This document shows, piece by piece, positions 1 to 5,173 of a stretch of DNA of 5,401 nt. The position numbers and the translations under genes were made by a program. This DNA comes from Chitinophagaceae bacterium. Its GTDB lineage: Bacteria > Bacteroidota > Bacteroidia > Chitinophagales > Chitinophagaceae. The notes beneath the pieces were generated by a model. It saw nothing but the letters and a program-made list of their open reading frames with translations. It had not been told where the DNA came from and ran no database searches. Location: assembly GCA_003534175.1 (NCBI GenBank), contig DPFD01000054.1:2442-7842 (forward strand), written 5' to 3'. How positions within the stretch are numbered: the stretch's first letter is position 1; the number at the start of each line of letters is the position of its first letter.

Positions 1-471
1 ATACACCCCGCGGATAAAGTTTGCCTGGAGCGGATCGGGCGTTTCACTTTGTTGCAGGGCAGTGGCAATGTCCAGTGCTTCTTTTTTCCCGGATTGCGCA
101 TACATGATACCCAGCGGATGAAGTAATTGTGGAGCGGGGATTATCCGTACAGCGTTTTCGAATGCAGCGATTGCCCCGGTAGTGTCTTCAGTTTCATATA
201 ACAAGGTACCTTCAATCTGAAACCAGCGGGGATTAACGGAGTCTCGCTGAATGGCTTCACGAGTGTATTGGAGTGCAGAGGTATAATCCCCTTTATCACG
301 GTAGTACTGGATAACGGTTTCGCGTAGCAGCAGCGAGTCCGGATTTTTTTTGAGGTCGTCCAGCATCAGGGTTTCTTCCGATTTCTTTTGTTCGTAGGCT
401 TCTGAATCACTCTCTGAGTTACAGGAAGCCAGCAGCAGAAGCATTGCAAACAATTGGAGGGATTTCAGCAT
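1..471 (-). CDS. TPR-repeat lipoprotein, N-terminal part (runs off the left edge)
   Basis: This minus-strand reading frame starts with ATG at 471-469 and stays open for 157 codons to the window edge, so the C-terminus is missing. The N-terminus is a lipoprotein signal: Lys3, a hydrophobic run, then the lipobox LASC with the lipidated Cys at residue 17, followed by a Ser/Glu/Asp-rich linker. An alternative Met at residue 10 would leave too short a signal, so the first ATG is preferred. From about residue 35 the sequence is helical and reads as tetratricopeptide-like repeats, for example the stretch with DKGDYTSALQYTREAI and the later TGAIAAFENAVRI. Such proteins are usually scaffolds in the periplasm or on the outer membrane; no partner can be named. 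It is divergent from the propeller gene at 566. Seen: lipobox and helical repeats. Inferred: TPR assignment and location. Confidence 0.85.
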   Translation of the reverse strand, partial: MLKSLQLFAMLLLLASCNSESDSEAYEQKKSEETLMLDDLKKNPDSLLLRETVIQYYRDKGDYTSALQYTREAIQRDSVNPRWFQIEGTLLYETEDTTGAIAAFENAVRIIPAPQLLHPLGIMYAQSGKKEALDIATALQQSETPDPLQANFIRGVY

Positions 472-479
472 ATGTAGTG

Positions 480-487
480 CAAAATTA
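480..487 (-). promoter_or_regulatory. -7-like box for the TPR lipoprotein gene
   Basis: Read on the minus strand this is TAATTTTG, a full match to the Bacteroidota -7 consensus TAnnTTTG. It lies only 8 nt before the ATG at 471, so transcription would start almost at the start codon and give a near-leaderless mRNA. No clear -33 TTG is seen at the usual distance, and the motif is cheap in AT-rich DNA. Confidence 0.3.
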
Positions 488-542
488 ACAATTGATACGT
501 ATAGATGACATTTCTATTACATTTCTACGGATAATTATCAGA

Positions 543-550
543 TATATTTG
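543..550 (+). promoter_or_regulatory. -7-like box for the TolB-like gene
   Basis: TATATTTG fully matches the Bacteroidota -7 consensus TAnnTTTG and lies 15 nt before the ATG at 566, which predicts a 5' leader of about 10 nt. A weak -33 candidate (TTTC at 522-525) sits 17 nt upstream. The pairing with the minus-strand box at 480-487 fits a compact divergent promoter region. Confidence 0.4.
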
Positions 551-565
551 CGCAAATTTTAAAGG

Positions 566-1651
566 ATGAAGTACACATTGAATCTTTTGGCGGTAATTGC
601 GCTGTTTTCTGTAAATATCAGCGGTGCAAATGCACAGAAAAACGATACCATACATTTCCCGGGGGAACGTCACTTCAAAAATGTTCGTCAGATTACCTTT
701 GGCGGAGATAATGCGGAGGCATACTTCAGTTACGACGGAAAATATTTAGTGTATCAAAAAAGCAATGAAAAGGAAGGAATTCAGTGTGATCAGATTTGGA
801 TGGGCAAGATTCCGGAACCGGGACAGCCATTCCAGCCAAAACTGGTGAGTACAGGTACTGGAAGAACAACCTGTGCTTTCTTTTACCCGGATGGACGTCA
901 TGTAATTTTCGGATCTACACATTTAGGTTCTGCGGATTGCCCTCCACCGGTAGACCGTGCCAAATATGGTAACCGTTATATCTGGCCGATTTATGACAGT
1001 TATGATTTATTTAAAGCCGACACCAACGGAGTGATTGTAGAGCGGTTAACGGATAATCCAGGTTATGATGCGGAAGCTACTATTTCACCCAAAGGCGATA
1101 TGATTGTATTTACGTCTATGCGTGATGGTGACCTGGAGTTGTACACGATGGACATCAACGGAAAAAATGTGAAGCGCATCACCCATGAGTTGGGATATGA
1201 TGGCGGTGCATGGTTTAGTCCGGATGGCAAGAAAATCATCTGGAGAACCTCACGCCCTAAAACTCCTGAAGAAATTGCAGACTATAAGCAATTACTCGCT
1301 GAAGGATTGGTGGCTCCTAATAACATGGAGGTTTGGATTGCCAATGTTGATGGATCAGATGCACGCCAGGTAACTGCGCTGGGGCAGGCCAACTGGGCTC
1401 CTAACTTTACACCGGCAGGCAAAGTAGTTTTCTGCAGCAACCATGAATACAAAAGAGGCTTTCCTTTCAATATGTACTTAACGGATGAAACCGGAAAAGT
1501 AATTGAAAAAATTTCTAGAGATAAAGGTTTCGACGCTTTTCCAATGTTCAGTCCGGATGGAAAGAAAGTGGTGTTCAGCAGCAACCGTAACAACGGCGGC
1601 ACCCGGGATACCAATATTTTCATTGCCGATTGGATAGAGAATCCGGAATAA
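566..1651 (+). CDS. Secreted TolB-like (PD40) beta-propeller protein
   Basis: This 361-residue protein starts with a signal peptide (residues 1-23, cleavage probably after ANA before Gln24), so it is exported to the periplasm or beyond. The rest is six PD40/WD40-like blades at about 41-65, 100-118, 158-185, 204-229, 267-292 and 314-341. The blade signature SPDGKK recurs at 218-223 and 329-334, with variants SPKGD at 174 and YPDGR at 107. A linker at 120-150 containing CPPPVDR and YIWPIYDSYDLF, and the phrases GYDAEATISP and GFDAFPMFSPDGK, resemble a widespread TolB-like family that I recognise from memory. There is no fused peptidase or amidohydrolase domain; the protein ends just after the last blade (FIADW). 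The role is probably binding of a protein or ligand, since a lone propeller shows no catalytic motif. It is unlikely to be true TolB of the Tol-Pal system, because no N-terminal TolB domain or tol neighbours are visible. An AAAGG directly abuts the ATG with no spacing, so it is not a working Shine-Dalgarno. Confidence 0.9.
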   Translation: MKYTLNLLAVIALFSVNISGANAQKNDTIHFPGERHFKNVRQITFGGDNAEAYFSYDGKYLVYQKSNEKEGIQCDQIWMGKIPEPGQPFQPKLVSTGTGRTTCAFFYPDGRHVIFGSTHLGSADCPPPVDRAKYGNRYIWPIYDSYDLFKADTNGVIVERLTDNPGYDAEATISPKGDMIVFTSMRDGDLELYTMDINGKNVKRITHELGYDGGAWFSPDGKKIIWRTSRPKTPEEIADYKQLLAEGLVAPNNMEVWIANVDGSDARQVTALGQANWAPNFTPAGKVVFCSNHEYKRGFPFNMYLTDETGKVIEKISRDKGFDAFPMFSPDGKKVVFSSNRNNGGTRDTNIFIADWIENPE

Positions 1652-1664
1652 GGATTTATTTTTT
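1640..1664 (+). terminator. Weak terminator-like hairpin at the end of the TolB-like gene
   Basis: AATCC at 1640-1644 pairs with GGATT at 1652-1656 around a 7-nt loop that contains the start of the TAA stop codon, followed by a T-rich tail with six Ts at 1659-1664. The stem is only 5 bp with two GC pairs, so efficiency is doubtful. The T-tract lies inside the last codons of the convergent gene. Confidence 0.3.
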
Positions 1665-2264
1665 CTGCTCGTATTTCCAGTTGCGGCCCTTGCCTTCAGC
1701 CATCCATGCCACGGCCTGTTCAATACGTTTGTTGCGTGTGGCTTCCTGTTTGGCTTCTACAATCCATTCCACGTAGGCTTTACGATGTGAGGGTGGAAAC
1801 TTTTCATACACCGCGAATGCCTTTTTGTTTTTGCTGAGCGCTCTTAAAAGGTCTTCCGGGGCTTCAACAGGTGCTGCTTTTTTTCTAGGAGGAAGTTTTA
1901 CACCTTTTTCATTCAGCAACATAGCTTCATGGATGTAGGACTTCAGGGTATCATCCGGCGGGAGCGACCGGAGGTCAGTGATTCTTCCCAGATGCCCCAT
2001 GGCTTCTTTTTGTTTTGCAGAGAATGATTGGTGTTCCTGCATCAGTTCGGCCTTGAAGAAAACCAGCGCGCTGTGCTGTTTAAACCCTGCCATATTGATT
2101 AAGGGGCCGTGGTAGTTGAATGCCGGTGCTCCCCACTTAATGGTTTCTTCCACTTTCGGGCATACGCGGTGGATGAGTTTGCGCAGGTGCGTTAATACTT
2201 TTTTCGATTCGGAGTTTTGCCTTTCAATATAGGCATCAATCCGGGGATCTTTTGCAACAGCCAT
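1656..2264 (-). CDS. DUF1801 / YdeI-OmpD-associated-type protein
   Basis: This 202-residue cytosolic protein has two recognisable parts. Residues about 18-115 match the DUF1801 (YdhG-like) fold, with the hallmark run VEETIKWGAPAFNY at 38-51, then LINMAGFKQHSALVFFK and the later LPPDD and KSYIHEA. After a basic, Pro-rich linker (124-135), residues about 138-200 match the OmdA/YdeI domain (bacteriocin-protection, YdeI or OmpD-associated): ALSKNKKAFAVYEKFPPSHR, then YVEWIVEAK, TRNKRIEQAV and WMAEGKGRNW. The combination is common in Bacteroidota. The biochemical function is unknown; the bacteriocin-protection label is inherited from enterobacterial relatives and should not be taken as a proven role. 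Its ATG lies 6 bp after the stop of the phosphoesterase gene, so the two are probably cotranscribed and this is the distal gene. It ends 4 bp from the stop of the opposing propeller gene. Confidence 0.9.
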   Translation of the reverse strand: MAVAKDPRIDAYIERQNSESKKVLTHLRKLIHRVCPKVEETIKWGAPAFNYHGPLINMAGFKQHSALVFFKAELMQEHQSFSAKQKEAMGHLGRITDLRSLPPDDTLKSYIHEAMLLNEKGVKLPPRKKAAPVEAPEDLLRALSKNKKAFAVYEKFPPSHRKAYVEWIVEAKQEATRNKRIEQAVAWMAEGKGRNWKYEQKK

Positions 2265-2270
2265 GATGCA

Positions 2271-2768
2271 TCATTTAGGTGAGGAAAGTTCAATGACTTC
2301 ACAATCACGAATATCGGCATCCTCAATCACAAAACGAATAGCAGTACGCACTTTTTGCCAGCCCTGTTTTCCCGCGGCTCCGGGGTTCATATGCAGGCAG
2401 TTCAGTTCAGCATCGTACATTACTTTTAAAATGTGTGAATGTCCGCTGATGAATAAACGGGTGCCATGTATCCGGATTTCATCCTTAACCCCCGGGGCAT
2501 ATCGTTTGGGGTATCCACCAATGTGTTTGATGAATACCCGAACTTTTTCGCAGGTAAAATGTAAAGATTCCGGGAAGCGGGACCGTATATCCTGACCGTC
2601 AATATTCCCATATACGCCACGCAGGGGGCGAAAGGCCGCCAGGGCGTCCGCCAGTGCTGCCTGCCCGAAATCTCCGGCATGCCATATCTCATCACAGTTC
2701 CTGAAATGTTCAAACAGCGCATCATCCAGAAAATGATGCGTATCGGAAAGTAAGCCTATTCTGGTCAA
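2271..2768 (-). CDS. YfcE/MJ0936-type metallophosphoesterase
   Basis: This 165-residue protein carries the metallophosphoesterase metal-binding motifs in order: SDTH (Asp9, His11), HAGD (Asp33), GNID (Asn55), a lone His82 in KHIGG where the family usually has THG, GHSH (His110, His112) and the closing NPGA (128-131). The length is typical for the compact YfcE-like phosphodiesterases, which hydrolyse phosphodiesters with two divalent metals in the cytosol; the physiological substrate is not known. The start is taken as TTG at 2768-2766. The frame is open further upstream but has no ATG, and the TTG puts SDTH at residue 8, where family members normally have it. It is probably the first gene of a two-gene operon with the DUF1801 protein. 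No convincing promoter was found before it. Confidence 0.9.
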   Translation of the reverse strand: MTRIGLLSDTHHFLDDALFEHFRNCDEIWHAGDFGQAALADALAAFRPLRGVYGNIDGQDIRSRFPESLHFTCEKVRVFIKHIGGYPKRYAPGVKDEIRIHGTRLFISGHSHILKVMYDAELNCLHMNPGAAGKQGWQKVRTAIRFVIEDADIRDCEVIELSSPK

Positions 2769-2785
2769 TGAATGTAATTTATCAG

Positions 2786-2793
2786 TAAATTTG
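2786..2793 (+). promoter_or_regulatory. -7-like box upstream of the mini-ORF and homogentisate dioxygenase
   Basis: TAAATTTG is a full match to the Bacteroidota -7 consensus TAnnTTTG. It would start a transcript near 2798, before the 31-codon ORF at 2828 and about 175 nt before the dioxygenase ATG. No clear -33 TTG is present at 17-23 nt upstream. No better plus-strand box was seen nearer the dioxygenase start. Confidence 0.3.
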
Positions 2794-2827
2794 AATGGAA
2801 GATAAGCATCTCCCTTATTGAAGCAAT

Positions 2828-2923
2828 ATGTTGTTTTTCAGAAATTTTACTTATCCGATAGACAAGCGTAACTGGAAATTCTATTTCCTGATGCTGTCAT
2901 TATCAGTTGCCGGTGGTTTATAA
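2828..2923 (+). CDS. Possible 31-residue aromatic-rich leader or small membrane peptide
   Basis: ATG at 2828 opens 31 codons ending in TAA at 2921, with a second stop directly after. The peptide has a basic N-terminal half and a hydrophobic C-terminal half (FYFLMLSLSVAGGL). Eight of 31 residues are aromatic (Phe3, 4, 7, 18, 20, Tyr9, Tyr19, Trp16). A small hairpin (GGAAAT, loop TCT, ATTTCC; 2874-2888) spans codons 16-21. It lies 48 bp before the homogentisate dioxygenase start on the same strand, downstream of a -7-like box. It could be a leader peptide, a one-helix membrane peptide, the 5' remnant of a lost membrane protein gene, or chance. There is no homology evidence, so expression is unproven. 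Confidence 0.3.
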   Translation: MLFFRNFTYPIDKRNWKFYFLMLSLSVAGGL

Positions 2924-2971
2924 TAAATCGTTATCCGGAACATTACTATTATTTAACTAAAACAAAATTAT

Positions 2972-4129
2972 ATGCCACATTATCATAAGGCGGGACAAAT
3001 TCCGCACAAGCGCCATGTACAGTTCAGAAAACCCAATGGAGAATTGTATGCAGAGGAACTTTTTTCAACCGAAGGATTTTCAAATGATTATTCCCTGTTG
3101 TATCATACATACGAACCCACGAGGATTACACATTGCGATGAGCCGGTGAATGTACAACCGGAAATTGCCGAGGAGAAGATGTTGAAGCACCGCAGTTTTG
3201 AAGGCTTCAAAGTAAAGCCTGAAAATGATTATTTAGACAGCCGCAAAGCCATACTGGTGAACAATGATTGCCATGTGGTGCTGGCCTCTCCCCGCGGAGG
3301 TACTGACGGATATTTTTATAAAAACGCGGATGCCGATGAAATGATATTTGTACATGAAGGAACCGGCGTATTAACTACCTGCTACGGCGAGCTGAAGTTT
3401 GGATATGGCGATTATCTCGTGATACCACGGGGATGTATTTATCAGATACAGTTTGATACGCCTGATAACAGGCTGTTTATTGTAGAATCGTTTACGCCTC
3501 TCCGTTATCCCAAAAGATACATGTCGAAGTACGGGCAACTGATGGAGCATGCACCATTCTGCGAGCGGGATATCCGCACACCTGAAAACCTGCGTACGAT
3601 TGATGAGCAGGGTGATTTTATTATCAAAACCAAGAAGAAGGGGTGGATGTATGGAATACATTATGCAACCCATCCGTTTGATGTGATAGGCTGGGATGGA
3701 TGCTGCTATCCTTATGCCTTCAGTATCCACGATTTTGAGCCGATTACCGGAAGGGTTCACCAGCCACCACCGGTGCATCAGACATTTGAAACAGAAGCGT
3801 TTGTAGTTTGCTCATTTGTACCCAGGCTGTACGATTATCATCCGCAGGCCATTCCGGCACCTTATAACCACAGCAACATCGACAGTGATGAATTATTGTA
3901 TTATGTGGATGGGGATTTCATGAGCCGCAAACATGTAACCCGTGGCATGCTCACGCTGCATCCGGCAGGAATCCCTCACGGCCCGCATCCGGGTGCGGTG
4001 GAAAAAAGCATAGGGGCGAAGGAAACGAAGGAACTGGCAGTAATGGTTGATACCTTCAGGCCATTGCAGTTAACCAAAACAGCTATTGAAATTGAGAATG
4101 AAGGCTATGTAATGAGTTGGGCAGAGTAG
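2972..4129 (+). CDS. hmgA: Homogentisate 1,2-dioxygenase
   Basis: This enzyme uses Fe(II) and O2 to open the ring of homogentisate, giving maleylacetoacetate, in cytosolic phenylalanine/tyrosine catabolism. The 385-residue length fits the shorter bacterial form (the human enzyme is 445). Recognisable segments are the N-terminal MPHYHKAGQIPHKRH, the cupin-like core DEMIFVHEGTGVL (122-134) with GDYLVIPRG (146-154), and the family stretch around GWDGCCYPYAFSIHDFEP (240-257). By comparison with the human ligands His335, Glu341 and His371, the iron ligands here should be His300 and Glu307 (in PYNHSNIDSDE) and His336 (in IPHGPHPG). His to Glu is one residue longer than in the human enzyme. His263 or His269 would correspond to the active-site His292. 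The ATG is preceded by an A-rich leader without Shine-Dalgarno. No other gene of the route (HPPD, fumarylacetoacetase, maleylacetoacetate isomerase) is in the window. No terminator separates it from the gene at 4197. Confidence 0.95.
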   Translation: MPHYHKAGQIPHKRHVQFRKPNGELYAEELFSTEGFSNDYSLLYHTYEPTRITHCDEPVNVQPEIAEEKMLKHRSFEGFKVKPENDYLDSRKAILVNNDCHVVLASPRGGTDGYFYKNADADEMIFVHEGTGVLTTCYGELKFGYGDYLVIPRGCIYQIQFDTPDNRLFIVESFTPLRYPKRYMSKYGQLMEHAPFCERDIRTPENLRTIDEQGDFIIKTKKKGWMYGIHYATHPFDVIGWDGCCYPYAFSIHDFEPITGRVHQPPPVHQTFETEAFVVCSFVPRLYDYHPQAIPAPYNHSNIDSDELLYYVDGDFMSRKHVTRGMLTLHPAGIPHGPHPGAVEKSIGAKETKELAVMVDTFRPLQLTKTAIEIENEGYVMSWAE

Positions 4130-4147
4130 TGTTCAAAAGTAAATTTC
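4117..4147 (+). promoter_or_regulatory. Promoter candidate for the HELQN-motif gene
   Basis: TTG at 4117-4119 and TAAATTTC at 4140-4147 are spaced 20 nt apart, matching the Bacteroidota -33/-7 layout with one mismatch in the -7 box. Transcription would start near 4153 and give a leader of about 44 nt. The -33 part lies inside the last codons of homogentisate dioxygenase. This suggests the next gene can be transcribed on its own, though readthrough is also possible. Confidence 0.4.
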
Positions 4148-4171
4148 TGTAACCCATTGAAATGTGTTACA
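4148..4171 (+). repeat. Inverted repeat TGTAAC-N12-GTTACA at a predicted transcription start
   Basis: Two perfect 6-bp arms (4148-4153 and 4166-4171) flank 12 nt, directly after the promoter candidate at 4117-4147. A second, overlapping small hairpin is possible (AATGT 4161-4165 with ACATT 4169-4173). The position would suit an operator or a 5' leader hairpin, but the arms are short and chance is a fair explanation. Confidence 0.25.
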
Positions 4172-4196
4172 TTGAATAAACTAAAAACACTATATC

Positions 4197-4604
4197 ATGA
4201 TTAAATTCCAGCAACTCAAAGTAGGCGACTTCGTCAAATTGAATGATAGCGGAACCATCCGTGAGGGTGAAGTGGTAGAGGTGAATCAGGGCACCCATCA
4301 GGTGTGTATACACAATGGTGTGCAGGATTTCTGGTATGATGCCAATCAGTTAGAACCGTATCCGTTGGATGAGGCTCAGCTGATGCGTTTAAAGTTTGAA
4401 AAGGATATATCGGAAGATGGAAAAGTGAAGTATAAGAAAGGAGCTTTCCGCATTTATCTGCATCAGCCCGGTCAGTTTGATAAGTTCGATTTAAAATATC
4501 GGGAGGAGGTTCGTCATATACAGGCACCAATTCATTTGCACGAATTGCAGAATCATTTTTATGAAATGACCAAAGTGCATCTAGACAAGGCTGATTTTAA
4601 TTAA
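4197..4604 (+). CDS. Conserved Bacteroidota protein of unknown function with HELQN motif
   Basis: This 135-residue protein has no signal peptide or membrane segment. Residues 1-55 look like a small beta-barrel: LKVGDFVKLND, REGEVVEVN and the closing QDFWYDANQLEPYPL resemble SH3/KOW-type barrels. Residues 56-110 are mixed (LDEAQLMRLKFEKD, then YKKGAFRIYL). The C-terminus LHELQNHFYEMTKVHL (114-129) closely resembles a motif of the type HELQNLYFALTGEEL that I remember from many short hypothetical proteins of Bacteroidota genomes and phages. That recollection is the only family evidence. The function is unknown; nucleic-acid or protein binding through the barrel is a guess. ATG at 4197 follows an A-rich leader with no Shine-Dalgarno. 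It has its own promoter candidate and ends 93 bp before a strong terminator. Confidence 0.85.
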   Translation: MIKFQQLKVGDFVKLNDSGTIREGEVVEVNQGTHQVCIHNGVQDFWYDANQLEPYPLDEAQLMRLKFEKDISEDGKVKYKKGAFRIYLHQPGQFDKFDLKYREEVRHIQAPIHLHELQNHFYEMTKVHLDKADFN

Positions 4605-4697
4605 GGATTGTCAGAGGAGTATGTTTGTGACACAAGTTTGAAAAGCATTCGTGTACACAAAGCCTTTTTAGAGATTGATGCTCAATGATGCAATAAG

Positions 4698-4737
4698 AAA
4701 AGCCGTTTGGAGTGTGATACAACCCAAACGGCTTTTT
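4698..4737. terminator. Strong, probably bidirectional intrinsic terminator
   Basis: AAAAGCCGTTTGG (4698-4710) pairs perfectly over 13 bp with CCAAACGGCTTTT (4724-4736) around a 13-nt loop, followed by a fifth T at 4737. It sits between the convergent genes ending at 4604 and 4758. On the plus strand the T-run is five long; on the minus strand it is four Ts and then C, so termination is probably stronger for the plus-strand gene. Confidence 0.9.
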
Positions 4738-4757
4738 AAATTATGACAAAAGGAAAA

Positions 4758-5033
4758 TTAATTCTCCTTTAATGCTTTTTGCTTTTTCTTTTCTTCCAGC
4801 CTTAATTTTTCTGCTTTTCTGGCCTCTTCAAATTCAGGTGTACCACGTCTGTTACCATATTTATCCACTTCCAGATTGTCTTCAGATTCAGCGGCAACTG
4901 TAGTAGCTTTTTCAGCAGTTACCACAGTGGTGGTTGTGGTGCTTTGTTGGGCTCTTGAACCATTAGCTTTTTGGGCAGAAGCTCCAGCTGCAATGGCCAT
5001 AAAACCTACAGTAATCAGTAATGTTTTTTTCAT
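4758..5033 (-). CDS. Small secreted protein of unknown function
   Basis: This 91-residue protein begins with a clean signal peptide (MKK, hydrophobic core, ASA before Gln21), so the mature form of about 71 residues is exported. After that come a Thr/Val/Ala-rich low-complexity stretch (31-50, including five Thr in a row), a short conserved-looking segment DKYGNRRGTPEFEEARK (57-73) and a strongly charged Lys/Glu helix to the end. There is no cysteine and no lipobox, so it is probably soluble in the periplasm. I do not recognise the family. Tandem terminators on both sides (4698-4737 and 5124-5148) and a promoter candidate at 5073-5104 suggest that it is transcribed alone. The start is the only ATG that gives a signal peptide. 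Confidence 0.8.
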   Translation of the reverse strand: MKKTLLITVGFMAIAAGASAQKANGSRAQQSTTTTTVVTAEKATTVAAESEDNLEVDKYGNRRGTPEFEEARKAEKLRLEEKKKQKALKEN

Positions 5034-5072
5034 GATGAAACGTATTTTGTAAAAGGTTGTTGAATTAGATGC

Positions 5073-5104
5073 TAAATATAGTGAGATTCATGGAATACGT
5101 AAAA
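5073..5104 (-). promoter_or_regulatory. Promoter candidate for the small secreted protein
   Basis: On the minus strand TATATTTA (5080-5073) is one mismatch from the -7 consensus TAnnTTTG. It is preceded, 20 nt upstream, by a run of nine Ts (5109-5101) that could supply a -33 TTT and an A/T-rich upstream element. The predicted leader is about 35 nt. The run of Ts is distinct from the terminator tail just upstream. Confidence 0.35.
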
Positions 5105-5123
5105 AAAAAGATTCATTTGAAAT

Positions 5124-5148
5124 AAAAAAAGGCCGGCAAAAGCCGGCC
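5124..5148 (-). terminator. Strong intrinsic terminator of the gene ending at 5174
   Basis: On the minus strand GGCCGGC, loop TTTT, GCCGGCC forms a 7-bp all-GC stem followed by seven Ts. It lies 25 nt after the stop codon at 5174 and is a textbook rho-independent terminator. On the plus strand there is no T-run after the stem, so it works in one direction only. Confidence 0.92.
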
Positions 5149-5173
5149 TGTATATACATTGCTGGAATCGGGA

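Noticed and set aside
485..673. Minus-strand open frame across the divergent promoter gap
   Set aside because: It overlaps the signal peptide region of the propeller gene and has no recognisable protein features.
1282..1623. Minus-strand 113-codon open frame inside the propeller gene
   Set aside because: It is the shadow of a well-supported gene on the other strand; its composition is not protein-like.
2263..2274. Perfect 12-bp palindrome ATGATGCATCAT between the two operon genes
   Set aside because: It is made of the start codon of one gene, the 6-bp spacer and the stop end of the other; too short and too compositionally simple to call an operator.
2963..2970. TAATTTTG on the minus strand just before the homogentisate dioxygenase start
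   Set aside because: It matches the -7 box but points away from the dioxygenase, with nothing supporting an antisense transcript; such octamers are common in AT-rich gaps.
3371..3778. Minus-strand 135-codon open frame inside homogentisate dioxygenase
   Set aside because: It lies fully within a confidently identified gene and has no family resemblance.
5101..5130. Two A-tracts (9 and 7 As) close together
   Set aside because: One is the terminator tail of the minus-strand gene and the other is probably promoter-associated; no repeat unit or mobile element end is involved.
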